From assembly GCA_015493525.1 (NCBI GenBank), contig WGCY01000053.1:124001-188000 (forward strand): a stretch of DNA of 64,000 nucleotides, written 5' to 3'. Both the position numbers and the translations under genes were made by a program. Of this stretch, positions 37,748-45,204 are shown piece after piece; position 1 is the first letter of the stretch, and each line of letters opens with the position of its first letter. The notes beneath the pieces are model-generated. The model had not been told where the DNA came from, did not search any database, and saw nothing but the letters and a program-made list of their open reading frames with translations. The DNA is from Bacteroidales bacterium. Lineage in GTDB: Bacteria; Bacteroidota; Bacteroidia; Bacteroidales; F082.

Positions 37748-38569
37748 TTAAAATGAAATTCCAAAAACAAAATAAATATTTCCCGCCTGCGGATTGGTTA
37801 CCAGCGAAGCCATCAATGGTAAAGCATATTTTTTAGTAATCTGTACCGCTTTGGAAGCTGTAAAGCCCAGGTTTACCACACCGAAACCTGTTCCGTAAAA
37901 CCCTGTTTCGCCTTTGTAGCCGGTGTCTGTATTGGCTTTTTTCGGTGTAGTCGCATTAAAACCGACAAAAGGTGTAATGTCAACCGTTTTCACCTCAAAC
38001 GGATAGCCCAGCTCGAAATAGGTAGAATACTGAATGCCTGTTTTCTTATTAAAATCGGGAGAGGCAGGATCACTTTCTACACGTGCCGCATCGGCACCGT
38101 AGAAATTGACAGCCACCAGAGCCGTCAACGGAAACTTTTTAGTCCCGTTATAAGAAGCCGACCCTTCCAGAATATGTCCCGTAGATTGGTTCCTGTAATC
38201 AAAATAATTATAACTGCCGAAGTCTTCAGGAAAGAAATAATCGGTCAGGGTAACCGTAAACATTCCTTTGGCAAACGTCTGGCTGACATGCAGGTCGACT
38301 TCTTCCGAAGTATTGTTTCCCGAAATGGAAAATGCGCCCCACACGCCTGCTTCAAAGCCACCTGTTTTATAGTTAAAAAACGGTTGAATGCTTGGACTGT
38401 TTCCACCAAACTGCATTCCACGCCAAATATAACGGCTCACGAGGTCAGCACCAAGAAAGAGATGCGACTTAGCCGTTTTTGAGGTTACCTCATGTCCTTG
38501 CGCATGCAGGAAACAGGGAATTAAAAAGAGCCATCCACCCAACAAAATCAAAGATAAATTTTTGTTCAT
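37748..38569 (-). CDS. TorF family putative porin
   Basis: About 273 residues from the ATG at 38569 (another ATG two codons upstream); the longer open frame to 38623 lacks a signal peptide at its start. MNKNLSLILLGGWLFLIPCF is the signal peptide, cleaved near HAQ. LFLGADLVSRYIWRGMQFGG near the mature N-terminus is the hallmark of the TorF/Gcw_chp family, and the protein ends GNIYFVFGISF with a barrel-type aromatic. Members are often found next to ammonium transporters, as here, which suggests outer-membrane passage of small nitrogen compounds; the substrate is inferred. Confidence 0.85.
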   Translation of the reverse strand: MNKNLSLILLGGWLFLIPCFLHAQGHEVTSKTAKSHLFLGADLVSRYIWRGMQFGGNSPSIQPFFNYKTGGFEAGVWGAFSISGNNTSEEVDLHVSQTFAKGMFTVTLTDYFFPEDFGSYNYFDYRNQSTGHILEGSASYNGTKKFPLTALVAVNFYGADAARVESDPASPDFNKKTGIQYSTYFELGYPFEVKTVDITPFVGFNATTPKKANTDTGYKGETGFYGTGFGVVNLGFTASKAVQITKKYALPLMASLVTNPQAGNIYFVFGISF

Positions 38570-38657
38570 ATGCATAACTTTTCCATGGGCGGCAAATATC
38601 TGACATTTAGATAAAATAAACAATAGTGGAAATACGTAAATATCGGGCCGGTAAAAG

Positions 38658-39125
38658 CTATCTGACTATTTTAACCGTTTTGGCTTCATCCAAGGTAACC
38701 ATACCGTAATCATTGCCCCAGGCGTTGAGTATGTAATTTACCACATTCACGGCATCCTTATAATTGTCCACCTGTGGCGGCATGGGAATACTGTATTTTG
38801 TCCCGTTGACCGTAAGCCCTTCGTTGGAACCGTTAAGCACCTGCTCAATGATCCGTTTTTTAGCAGCCTGTTTCAGAAAATCAGAGCCTTTCAACGGAGG
38901 AAATGCCCCGGGGACGCCCATTCCGGTCAGCTGATGACAAGCGACACACTTTTCTTTAAAGATTTTCTCTCCTTCCGGATATTTGGCAGCCGCCTTATCG
39001 CCGGAGGGCACATATACGGTTTCATTGGAGGTCGTTTTCACCACTTTACGGGCAAGAAAACCAAAAGACTTTCCGGCAAATAACAACAGACCGGACAATA
39101 CGACAATTAAACTAATCCTTTTCAT
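38658..39125 (-). CDS. Exported c-type cytochrome
   Basis: 155 residues, signal-like N-terminus MKRISLIVVLSGLLLFAGKS, one heme c site KCVACHQLTG near residue 60 and an expected axial Met in YSIPMPPQVD. The fold is cytochrome c class I. It is the last gene of the cbb3 cluster, 16 bp after the SafE-like gene, so it may donate electrons to the oxidase; that role is inference from position. Confidence 0.85.
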   Translation of the reverse strand: MKRISLIVVLSGLLLFAGKSFGFLARKVVKTTSNETVYVPSGDKAAAKYPEGEKIFKEKCVACHQLTGMGVPGAFPPLKGSDFLKQAAKKRIIEQVLNGSNEGLTVNGTKYSIPMPPQVDNYKDAVNVVNYILNAWGNDYGMVTLDEAKTVKIVR

Positions 39126-39141
39126 TCTTCTTAATTTTTAT

Positions 39142-39912
39142 TTATACAAATATAGTTTTTATTTCTAATGACAGGGTAATATCTGTTACAGGCTTTGTAT
39201 GAGGCATTTGCATCATCTTTTCGTGGGGCTTCAGCATCTTTTGCGGAGGGCTTACATAGGGAATTCCCAACGACAGCCCGCGAAGGACAAACAAAATCCC
39301 CAGCACCACCACCAAAACGGAAAGCAAATACCGGTACTTTTTCCGAAATCCGGAACCTATCAGGTTTCCAAGCAAAGGGATAGCCAACATAACCGGCAAG
39401 GTTCCCAGGCCAAAAACAAGCATAAAGCCAACGCCGCCCAAAATACTGTTGGTATTCAACGCCCCTGCTACGGCTACATACACAAGCCCGCAAGGCAATA
39501 AGCCGTTCAGTAACCCTATCAAAAACAGCGAAGGGAACGAAGATATGGCAAACAGCTTCCTGAATTTTCCCACCATCCTGCCGGCATAACCAAACAAAAG
39601 TTGTTCGATTTTAATCTTTCCTTTAAATAAGACGGGAAACAGCACAGACAAGATCATAACCACACCTATGAGAACAGAAGCCCATCGCTGTAGCCCGGCC
39701 ATTTCGATTCCCTTCCCCAGCAGGCCAAACAAAGCCCCCAGAATTCCGTAAGTCAGGATACGTCCGGTGTTGTACGTGAGGCCGCCCAATGTCCGGTGCC
39801 CCCAGCTTTTGTTGCCCAACGGCAATGAAACAGCTATCGGGCCGCACATGCCAATGCAATGGAGGCTGCCCACCATCCCTATCATCAAAGCCGTGTAAAA
39901 ATTAATTCCCAT
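39142..39912 (-). CDS. SafE/TauE-UreH-type membrane protein of the cbb3 cluster
   Basis: 256 residues with about six hydrophobic segments and the motif GSLHCIGMCGPIAVSLPLG near the N-terminus, plus GLLNGLLPCGLVYVAVAGAL. Annotated elsewhere as a sulfite exporter family protein but regularly placed after ccoH, where the Cys/Met motifs fit a role in copper delivery during oxidase assembly. That role is inferred. It starts 3 bp after ccoH ends. Confidence 0.82.
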   Translation of the reverse strand: MGINFYTALMIGMVGSLHCIGMCGPIAVSLPLGNKSWGHRTLGGLTYNTGRILTYGILGALFGLLGKGIEMAGLQRWASVLIGVVMILSVLFPVLFKGKIKIEQLLFGYAGRMVGKFRKLFAISSFPSLFLIGLLNGLLPCGLVYVAVAGALNTNSILGGVGFMLVFGLGTLPVMLAIPLLGNLIGSGFRKKYRYLLSVLVVVLGILFVLRGLSLGIPYVSPPQKMLKPHEKMMQMPHTKPVTDITLSLEIKTIFV

Positions 39913-39915
39913 GAA

Positions 39916-40356
39916 CTATTTCATAAAAAAGTTTTTCTCCACATAATATTTCTTTCCCTTCTCTTCCCAGTAAATTTTGAGGATGTATTTTCCCTTTTCA
40001 AATTTGGCTGAAGGTAGGCGCATCAAACCCAGCGAATCGGGATGAAACGGAAAACTGAGATCGTAATTTGCATCTGATGGACGGAAAAAGGTAAAGCTGC
40101 TGGTGTCGGGGTGAACCTCCGGAAAGTGAACAACAACCTCATCATTCTGTTGGAAAACCAGAAATTTCGGTTTGTACAAACGGGCATTACGGCGTTCGTC
40201 AATACGCTGCTGGTATTGTAATCCCTTGGGATAATAATCTTTTTCCACCAGCATTACCGGATGCTGGGTAGCCCTGTAAACTTTCCATAATGTGAAGGCC
40301 ATAAAGAGGATAATAAAGAGGGTTATCCCCGTTCCCCAGTTCCATTTTATTTTCAT
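39916..40356 (-). CDS. ccoH: FixH family cbb3 assembly protein
   Basis: 146 residues. One transmembrane segment GTGITLFIILFMAFTLWKVY at the N-terminus and a periplasmic beta-sandwich with the family motif VEKDYYPKGLQYQQRIDERRN. FixH/CcoH helps assemble or stabilise the cbb3 oxidase. It begins 2 bp after the ccoG stop. Confidence 0.88.
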   Translation of the reverse strand: MKIKWNWGTGITLFIILFMAFTLWKVYRATQHPVMLVEKDYYPKGLQYQQRIDERRNARLYKPKFLVFQQNDEVVVHFPEVHPDTSSFTFFRPSDANYDLSFPFHPDSLGLMRLPSAKFEKGKYILKIYWEEKGKKYYVEKNFFMK

Positions 40357-40358
40357 TT

Positions 40359-41768
40359 TTATTTTATCTTTTTGTCAAGGTCATTGGGTGCCACAAAAGT
40401 GGAGTGATATTTTTCCACCTTATTTCCGTTATGGTAAAGGCCGATAACCAATAGGATTTTGGAAGAATTCATTCCTTTTTTGGGCAAAACAACCATAAAT
40501 GTACCATTCTGCTCCTTCCCGACAGGCACTGTCAGCTGCCCGCCGATAAAATGAATACGTCCGGCAGGAGAAATAAGTTTCATCCTGACCTGTAGCGGCT
40601 CACGCGACTTGTTCACAATATCGTAATTGTAAATATTGCTCAGGCTGTCTTTACCATATTCCTGGTACATGCTCCCGCGGGCACGCAGGATAGTTACCTC
40701 ATAATCGCCACGGACGACGAACAGGGCGGCAACAAACATCAACAAAAGCGTGAGTACCACCGAGTAAGCAATGGAACGTGTGTTAAAAAGATGGTGTACC
40801 CCTTTCTCAATGCCTTCTTCCGAATCGTACCGGATTAAACCCTTTGGCCGCTTCACTTTGTCCATTGTCGCATCGCAGGCATCTATGCAGGCCGTACAGT
40901 TGATACATTCGAGCTGCGTTCCATTTCGAATATCAATTCCGGTGGGACAGACGGCCACACAGGCGTTACAATTGACGCAGTCGCCCAGTTCGCCGGATTT
41001 GGCTTTCGACAGCGGGCCACGGGGCTCTCCCCTTTTGTAATCGTAGGCGACAATGAGCGTTTTGGTATCAATCAAAACACTTTGCAAGCGGCCGTAAGGA
41101 CAGGCAATGGTACAAACCTGCTCACGGAAAAAAGCAAAGATAAAATAGAAGATACCTGAGAAAATCAACAGCCCGATAAAACCGGACAAATGCCGTGCCG
41201 GCCCTTCTTTAATGAAAACCATCAGCTGGTCAATACCAATAATGTAGGCCAGAAAAGTGTTGGCCGTGATAAAAGCAATGGCATAAAAGATAAAATGTTT
41301 CAACGATTTTTTCCACAGCTTCTCAAAGTTCATGGGCTGTTTGGCCAACTTGCGCTGGGCAGCCGAATTGCCTTCGATAAGGTATTCAATCCTCCTGAAG
41401 ACAAACTCCATAAAAATGGTCTGCGGGCAAACCCATCCGCAAAACAGCCGACCGAAAATTACGGTGAAGAGTACCACAAACAAAATGAGGGTAATCAGCA
41501 TAATGACAATCAGATGAAAGTCCTGCGGCCAAAAGGTAATCCCAAACAGAATAAACTTCCGCTCCAGAACGTTGAACATCATAAGCGGTTCGCCATGCAC
41601 TTTCAAAAATGGGCCGACATAGAGCAATGTCAGCAAAAAAAGGGCGAGGGCACTTCTCCTGTTAAAGAATTTCCCTTTGGGTTTCTTAGGGAATAGCCAA
41701 ACCCGTTTACCTTGTTCGTCCACCGTTGTCAGTTTGTCCCGAAAATATGATTCATGCTTTTTTGCCAT
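40359..41768 (-). CDS. ccoG: cbb3 oxidase accessory ferredoxin-like protein CcoG
   Basis: 469 residues: several transmembrane segments in the first 210, two 4Fe-4S clusters (CVNCNACVAVCPTGID and CINCTACIDACDATMD) near residue 260, another hydrophobic segment, then a C-terminal immunoglobulin-like domain. Membrane-bound copper reductase needed for cbb3 assembly. A perfect 12-bp hairpin in the gap upstream may separate its transcript from ccoP. TACTTTTA in the upstream gap is one base from the -7 consensus. Confidence 0.92.
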   Translation of the reverse strand: MAKKHESYFRDKLTTVDEQGKRVWLFPKKPKGKFFNRRSALALFLLTLLYVGPFLKVHGEPLMMFNVLERKFILFGITFWPQDFHLIVIMLITLILFVVLFTVIFGRLFCGWVCPQTIFMEFVFRRIEYLIEGNSAAQRKLAKQPMNFEKLWKKSLKHFIFYAIAFITANTFLAYIIGIDQLMVFIKEGPARHLSGFIGLLIFSGIFYFIFAFFREQVCTIACPYGRLQSVLIDTKTLIVAYDYKRGEPRGPLSKAKSGELGDCVNCNACVAVCPTGIDIRNGTQLECINCTACIDACDATMDKVKRPKGLIRYDSEEGIEKGVHHLFNTRSIAYSVVLTLLLMFVAALFVVRGDYEVTILRARGSMYQEYGKDSLSNIYNYDIVNKSREPLQVRMKLISPAGRIHFIGGQLTVPVGKEQNGTFMVVLPKKGMNSSKILLVIGLYHNGNKVEKYHSTFVAPNDLDKKIK

Positions 41769-41812
41769 CTTACATAAAAGTATATAACTATATTACTATT
41801 TCTTTAAAATAC

Positions 41813-41843
41813 CGGAAGCCGGACAACAGTCGTCCGGCTTCCG
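41813..41843. terminator. Perfect hairpin between ccoP and ccoG
   Basis: CGGAAGCCGGAC (41813-41824) pairs with GTCCGGCTTCCG (41832-41843), 7-nt loop. On minus it is followed by TATTTT. It could be a terminator, an attenuator or an mRNA-stabilising end. Confidence 0.65.
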
Positions 41844-41869
41844 CAATCGTTCAACTATCCATCAATCTG

Positions 41870-42478
41870 TTATTTATATTTTTTGCCCTGCGGAGCTTTG
41901 GGGTGGGCAGGTTTGGTACCCTGCAACTTTTCGAGAACATAACTCACCACTTCAAGACGGGCTTTATCGGAAAGCTGGTCCTTGTAGGAAAGCATCCCTT
42001 TGGCAAGAACCCCATTGGTAACCACATTGTACAAATCCTGCACAGTATTGCCATGCAGCCAGTAATTATCCGTCATGTTGGGGCCTACCAGCCCGCCGCC
42101 ATCTGCCATATGGCAGGCAGCACATATTTTATGCCATGTCTCGCTTCCTTTGGCAAGGTCCGCATCGGAGGTCAGTAATTTTACCTCAAAGGCCTTGTTT
42201 GCTTTTGCAACAGCTTTGGAAGCCTGATAAGAGGCCATTTCATTTTGGTATTCATCGGCCTGGATCAGGTCGGGTGCCTTAAAGACAAACAACCGGACGG
42301 AGTAGATTATGGCAAAAGCTATGGTGATGTAAAACAGCCACTTCCACCAGGGAGGCAGGTCATTGTCCAGCTCCCGGATACCATCGTAATCATGTCCTTT
42401 TATAAGACGGTCGTTCGTCAGCGTATCAATTTCATACTCTTCATCTTTTTTCTGGAGATGTTTTTTTTCGTTATCCAT
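41870..42478 (-). CDS. ccoP: cbb3-type cytochrome oxidase subunit III (single-heme CcoP)
   Basis: 202 residues. Acidic cytoplasmic N-terminus, conserved DGIRELDNDLPPWWKWLFY leading to one transmembrane segment, then one cytochrome c domain with ICAACHMADGGG and axial Met expected at NMTDNYW or KGMLSY. Proteobacterial CcoP carries two hemes; here only one CxxCH is present, which as I recall is the usual state in Bacteroidota. It passes electrons to CcoN/O. Confidence 0.9.
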   Translation of the reverse strand: MDNEKKHLQKKDEEYEIDTLTNDRLIKGHDYDGIRELDNDLPPWWKWLFYITIAFAIIYSVRLFVFKAPDLIQADEYQNEMASYQASKAVAKANKAFEVKLLTSDADLAKGSETWHKICAACHMADGGGLVGPNMTDNYWLHGNTVQDLYNVVTNGVLAKGMLSYKDQLSDKARLEVVSYVLEKLQGTKPAHPKAPQGKKYK

Positions 42479-42497
42479 TTTTTTCGGGTTTAATGGT

Positions 42498-42698
42498 TTA
42501 TTTTAAATCCTCATCCTGATAAAAATCGTTTTCATTATCATCGAGCGGCATCCTGCTCATCTCGTCCACATAAATTTTGGGCGTTTTATAAACAGAATAG
42601 CCCATCCACAAAAAGAAAATGAAGAAGATGAGAAAGCCAACGGTTGCCAGCCATTCCACATGGGCAATCTGCTGGAGGCTGTTCATAACAATTTTCAT
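42498..42698 (-). CDS. ccoQ: cbb3 oxidase small subunit CcoQ-like
   Basis: 66 residues with one transmembrane helix LATVGFLIFFIFFLWMGYSV and an acidic tail. Position between ccoNO and ccoP, size and topology match CcoQ; sequence identity to the family is otherwise low. Confidence 0.75.
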   Translation of the reverse strand: MKIVMNSLQQIAHVEWLATVGFLIFFIFFLWMGYSVYKTPKIYVDEMSRMPLDDNENDFYQDEDLK

Positions 42699-42716
42699 AA
42701 TGATAAGCAGTTAAAT

Positions 42717-44858
42717 TTATTCTTTGTCTTTATAAATATCGGTACCAAGCCGTTGCAGATAGGCAATGAGCGCAATAATCTCTTTATTGTCGTCCACCTT
42801 AATCCCCGACTGGCGCAGGTTTTCACCAATTTCATGTGCCTGCATCTCCAAATCGGCAATGGCAGCCTTGTCATAACCTTTCGGATAAGGAACGCCGAGT
42901 TTTATCATGGCCCTGATTTTGGCCGGTGTACTGGCTATGTCGATATTTCGTGTTATCAGCCAGGGATAAGGCGGCATGATAGATTCCGCATTCATCTTCT
43001 GCGGGTCAAGCATGTGGTTGTAATGCCACGAGTTGGGTTTGTAGTTGGGCAAAGAGGTTACCCCTTCACGCGCCAGGTCGGGACCGGTACGTTTGGAGCC
43101 ATACTGAAACGGAAAATCATAAACCCCTTCACCGGCTTTGGTGTATTCGCCATACCGTTCGGTTTCGGAGCGGAACGGTCGGATCATCTGCGAGTGGCAC
43201 AGATAGCATCCTTCGCTAACGTAAATATCACGACCCTGCAACTCCAGTGGCGTGTAAGGCTTTACCGCTGCAATGGTGGGCACATTGGATTTCACCATAA
43301 ACATGGGAATCATCTCTATGGCACCACCAATCAAAATGGCAATGAAAGCAAAAACGGAAAACTGAATGGCTTTTCCTTCCAGTTTACGGTGCCATCCCCA
43401 TTGCAGGTTCTCTTTTGAACCATGGGCATCATGCTCCAGTGCAGGAGCCTGGTCTTCTTCGTAGCGCACAAATTTTCCGGCAACAACCGTTTTCCTGATA
43501 TTGATAATGAAAAGAATAACGCCGGTAAAATAAAGTGAGCCTCCAAAAGCACGCAGTGCATACATGGGCAATATCTGGGTTACCGTTTCCAGAAAATTGG
43601 GATAAGCCAAATAGCCGGCATCGGTAAACTGCTTCCACATAAGGCTTTGCGTGAATCCGGCAAAATAAAGCGGAATGGCAAAAAATAACATTCCCAGCGT
43701 AGCAAACCAAAAGTGTACGTTGGCCAAAGCCCTGGAATAAAGTTTTGTGTTAAACAAACGGGGAACCAGCCAGTAGATCATGCCGAATGTCAGCATACCA
43801 TTCCAGCCAAGCGTTCCGATATGTACATGGGCAATGGTCCAGTCGGTAAAATGGCTCAGTGCGTTGACTGATTTCAAAGCCAGCATAGGGCCTTCAAAAG
43901 TAGACATTCCGTAGGCGGTAACACCCACAACAAACATTTTCAACACCGGGTCTTTCCTGACTTTGTCCCAGGCACCACGCAGGGTTAGCAGGCCGTTAAT
44001 CATCCCGCCCCATGATGGCGCAATCAGCATAACAGAGAATACCACGCCGAGGGCCTGAACCCAGTCGGGAAGTGCCGAATATAAAAGGTGGTGCGGCCCT
44101 GCCCAGATATAGATAAAAATCAGTGCCCAGAAGTGAATAATGGAGAGTTTATAGGAATAAATGGGCCTGTTGGCTGCTTTGGGAACGAAGTAATACATCA
44201 GCCCGAGATAAGGGGTCGTAAGGAAAAAAGCGACCGCATTATGCCCATACCACCATTGTACCAGCGCATCCTGGATACCCGCATAAATGGGATAACTGTG
44301 CAAAAAAGAGGTGGGAAGCTGCAGGTTGTTCACAATGTACAAAACCGCTACCGTAATCCAGGTAGCAATCCAAAACCAAATGGCCACATACATGTGTTTC
44401 ATGCGCCTTTTTACGAGCGTCATAAAAAAGTTAATCCCGAATATTACCCAGATAACCACTACGGCTACATCGATGGGCCAGATCAACTCTGCATATTCTT
44501 TGGATTGCGTAAGTCCCAGCGGAAGCGTAATAGCAGCAGAAACAATAATCAACTGCCAGCCCCAAAAATGAATGGAACCCAGCTTTTTGCTGTACATGGG
44601 CGTTTTGAGCAACCGGGGTGTGGCATAATAAACCGCTGTGAAAATGCCATTTCCCACAAAAGCAAAAATTACCGCATTGGTGTGCAAGGGCCTGATATGG
44701 CTAAAAGTCAACCAGGGAATTCCGGCATTCAGGGCAGGAAAAATCAGGTCAAATGCCGCCGTAAGCCCCACCAACATTCCCACGAACCCCCACAAAATAG
44801 TGGCATACATGAAAAGTTTGGTCAGCTTGTTGTCGTAAGTAAATTTTTCTATACGCAT
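42717..44858 (-). CDS. ccoNO: cbb3-type cytochrome oxidase subunits I and II fused (CcoNO)
   Basis: 713 residues. Residues 1 to about 470 are CcoN: heme-copper oxidase core with about 12 helices, low-spin heme and CuB histidines in WLTFSHIRPLHTNAVIFAF, QWWYGHNAVAFFLT, HHLLYSA and HFTDWTIAHVHIGTLG. After a linker, about 500-713 is CcoO: one membrane anchor and one heme c site EGCYLCHSQMIRPF. The fusion is characteristic of Bacteroidota. High-affinity terminal oxidase for low-oxygen respiration. Confidence 0.95.
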   Translation of the reverse strand: MRIEKFTYDNKLTKLFMYATILWGFVGMLVGLTAAFDLIFPALNAGIPWLTFSHIRPLHTNAVIFAFVGNGIFTAVYYATPRLLKTPMYSKKLGSIHFWGWQLIIVSAAITLPLGLTQSKEYAELIWPIDVAVVVIWVIFGINFFMTLVKRRMKHMYVAIWFWIATWITVAVLYIVNNLQLPTSFLHSYPIYAGIQDALVQWWYGHNAVAFFLTTPYLGLMYYFVPKAANRPIYSYKLSIIHFWALIFIYIWAGPHHLLYSALPDWVQALGVVFSVMLIAPSWGGMINGLLTLRGAWDKVRKDPVLKMFVVGVTAYGMSTFEGPMLALKSVNALSHFTDWTIAHVHIGTLGWNGMLTFGMIYWLVPRLFNTKLYSRALANVHFWFATLGMLFFAIPLYFAGFTQSLMWKQFTDAGYLAYPNFLETVTQILPMYALRAFGGSLYFTGVILFIINIRKTVVAGKFVRYEEDQAPALEHDAHGSKENLQWGWHRKLEGKAIQFSVFAFIAILIGGAIEMIPMFMVKSNVPTIAAVKPYTPLELQGRDIYVSEGCYLCHSQMIRPFRSETERYGEYTKAGEGVYDFPFQYGSKRTGPDLAREGVTSLPNYKPNSWHYNHMLDPQKMNAESIMPPYPWLITRNIDIASTPAKIRAMIKLGVPYPKGYDKAAIADLEMQAHEIGENLRQSGIKVDDNKEIIALIAYLQRLGTDIYKDKE

Positions 44859-44868
44859 AAGTGCTTGA

Positions 44869-45081
44869 TTAATTATTGATTATATTTTTTGGTTTTTTTG
44901 ATTTTTTCTTGTTGTCCTGTTCGATGGGTTTATCAACGGGATGGGTGTCATCAAACAACATACGCACTGACGGAGAGTACAGGTCATCGTATTGGCCGCT
45001 TTTTACCGACCAGACAAAAGCTACCAGAAATCCGCCGGCCACGACCGCCCCAATGATAACTAAAACAATGATTACAGACAT
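44869..45081 (-). CDS. ccoS: cbb3 assembly protein CcoS
   Basis: 70 residues from the ATG at 45081 (12 upstream codons also open). One transmembrane helix VIIVLVIIGAVVAGGFLVAF, then WSVKSGQYDDLYSPSVRML, the CcoS signature with the conserved QYDD. Lys/Asn-rich tail. Needed for heme/copper insertion. Its stop is 10 bp before the ccoNO start. Confidence 0.88.
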   Translation of the reverse strand: MSVIIVLVIIGAVVAGGFLVAFVWSVKSGQYDDLYSPSVRMLFDDTHPVDKPIEQDNKKKSKKPKNIINN

Positions 45082-45204
45082 TTTGGTATTCAAGTTCTGA
45101 AATAGAAGATGTGTCAAAAGTAAAATAAATTTTTAATAAACAAATGTACCTAAGTAAATATTTTTTAGTAAGAAACGCTAACACACTGAATACGAGTGTA
45201 TTTA

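Noticed and set aside
45118-45204. Possible FNR/CRP-type operator or terminator (ACACT...AGTGT) before ccoS
   Set aside because: The repeat is short with mismatches, has no T-run, and does not match TTGAT-N4-ATCAA.
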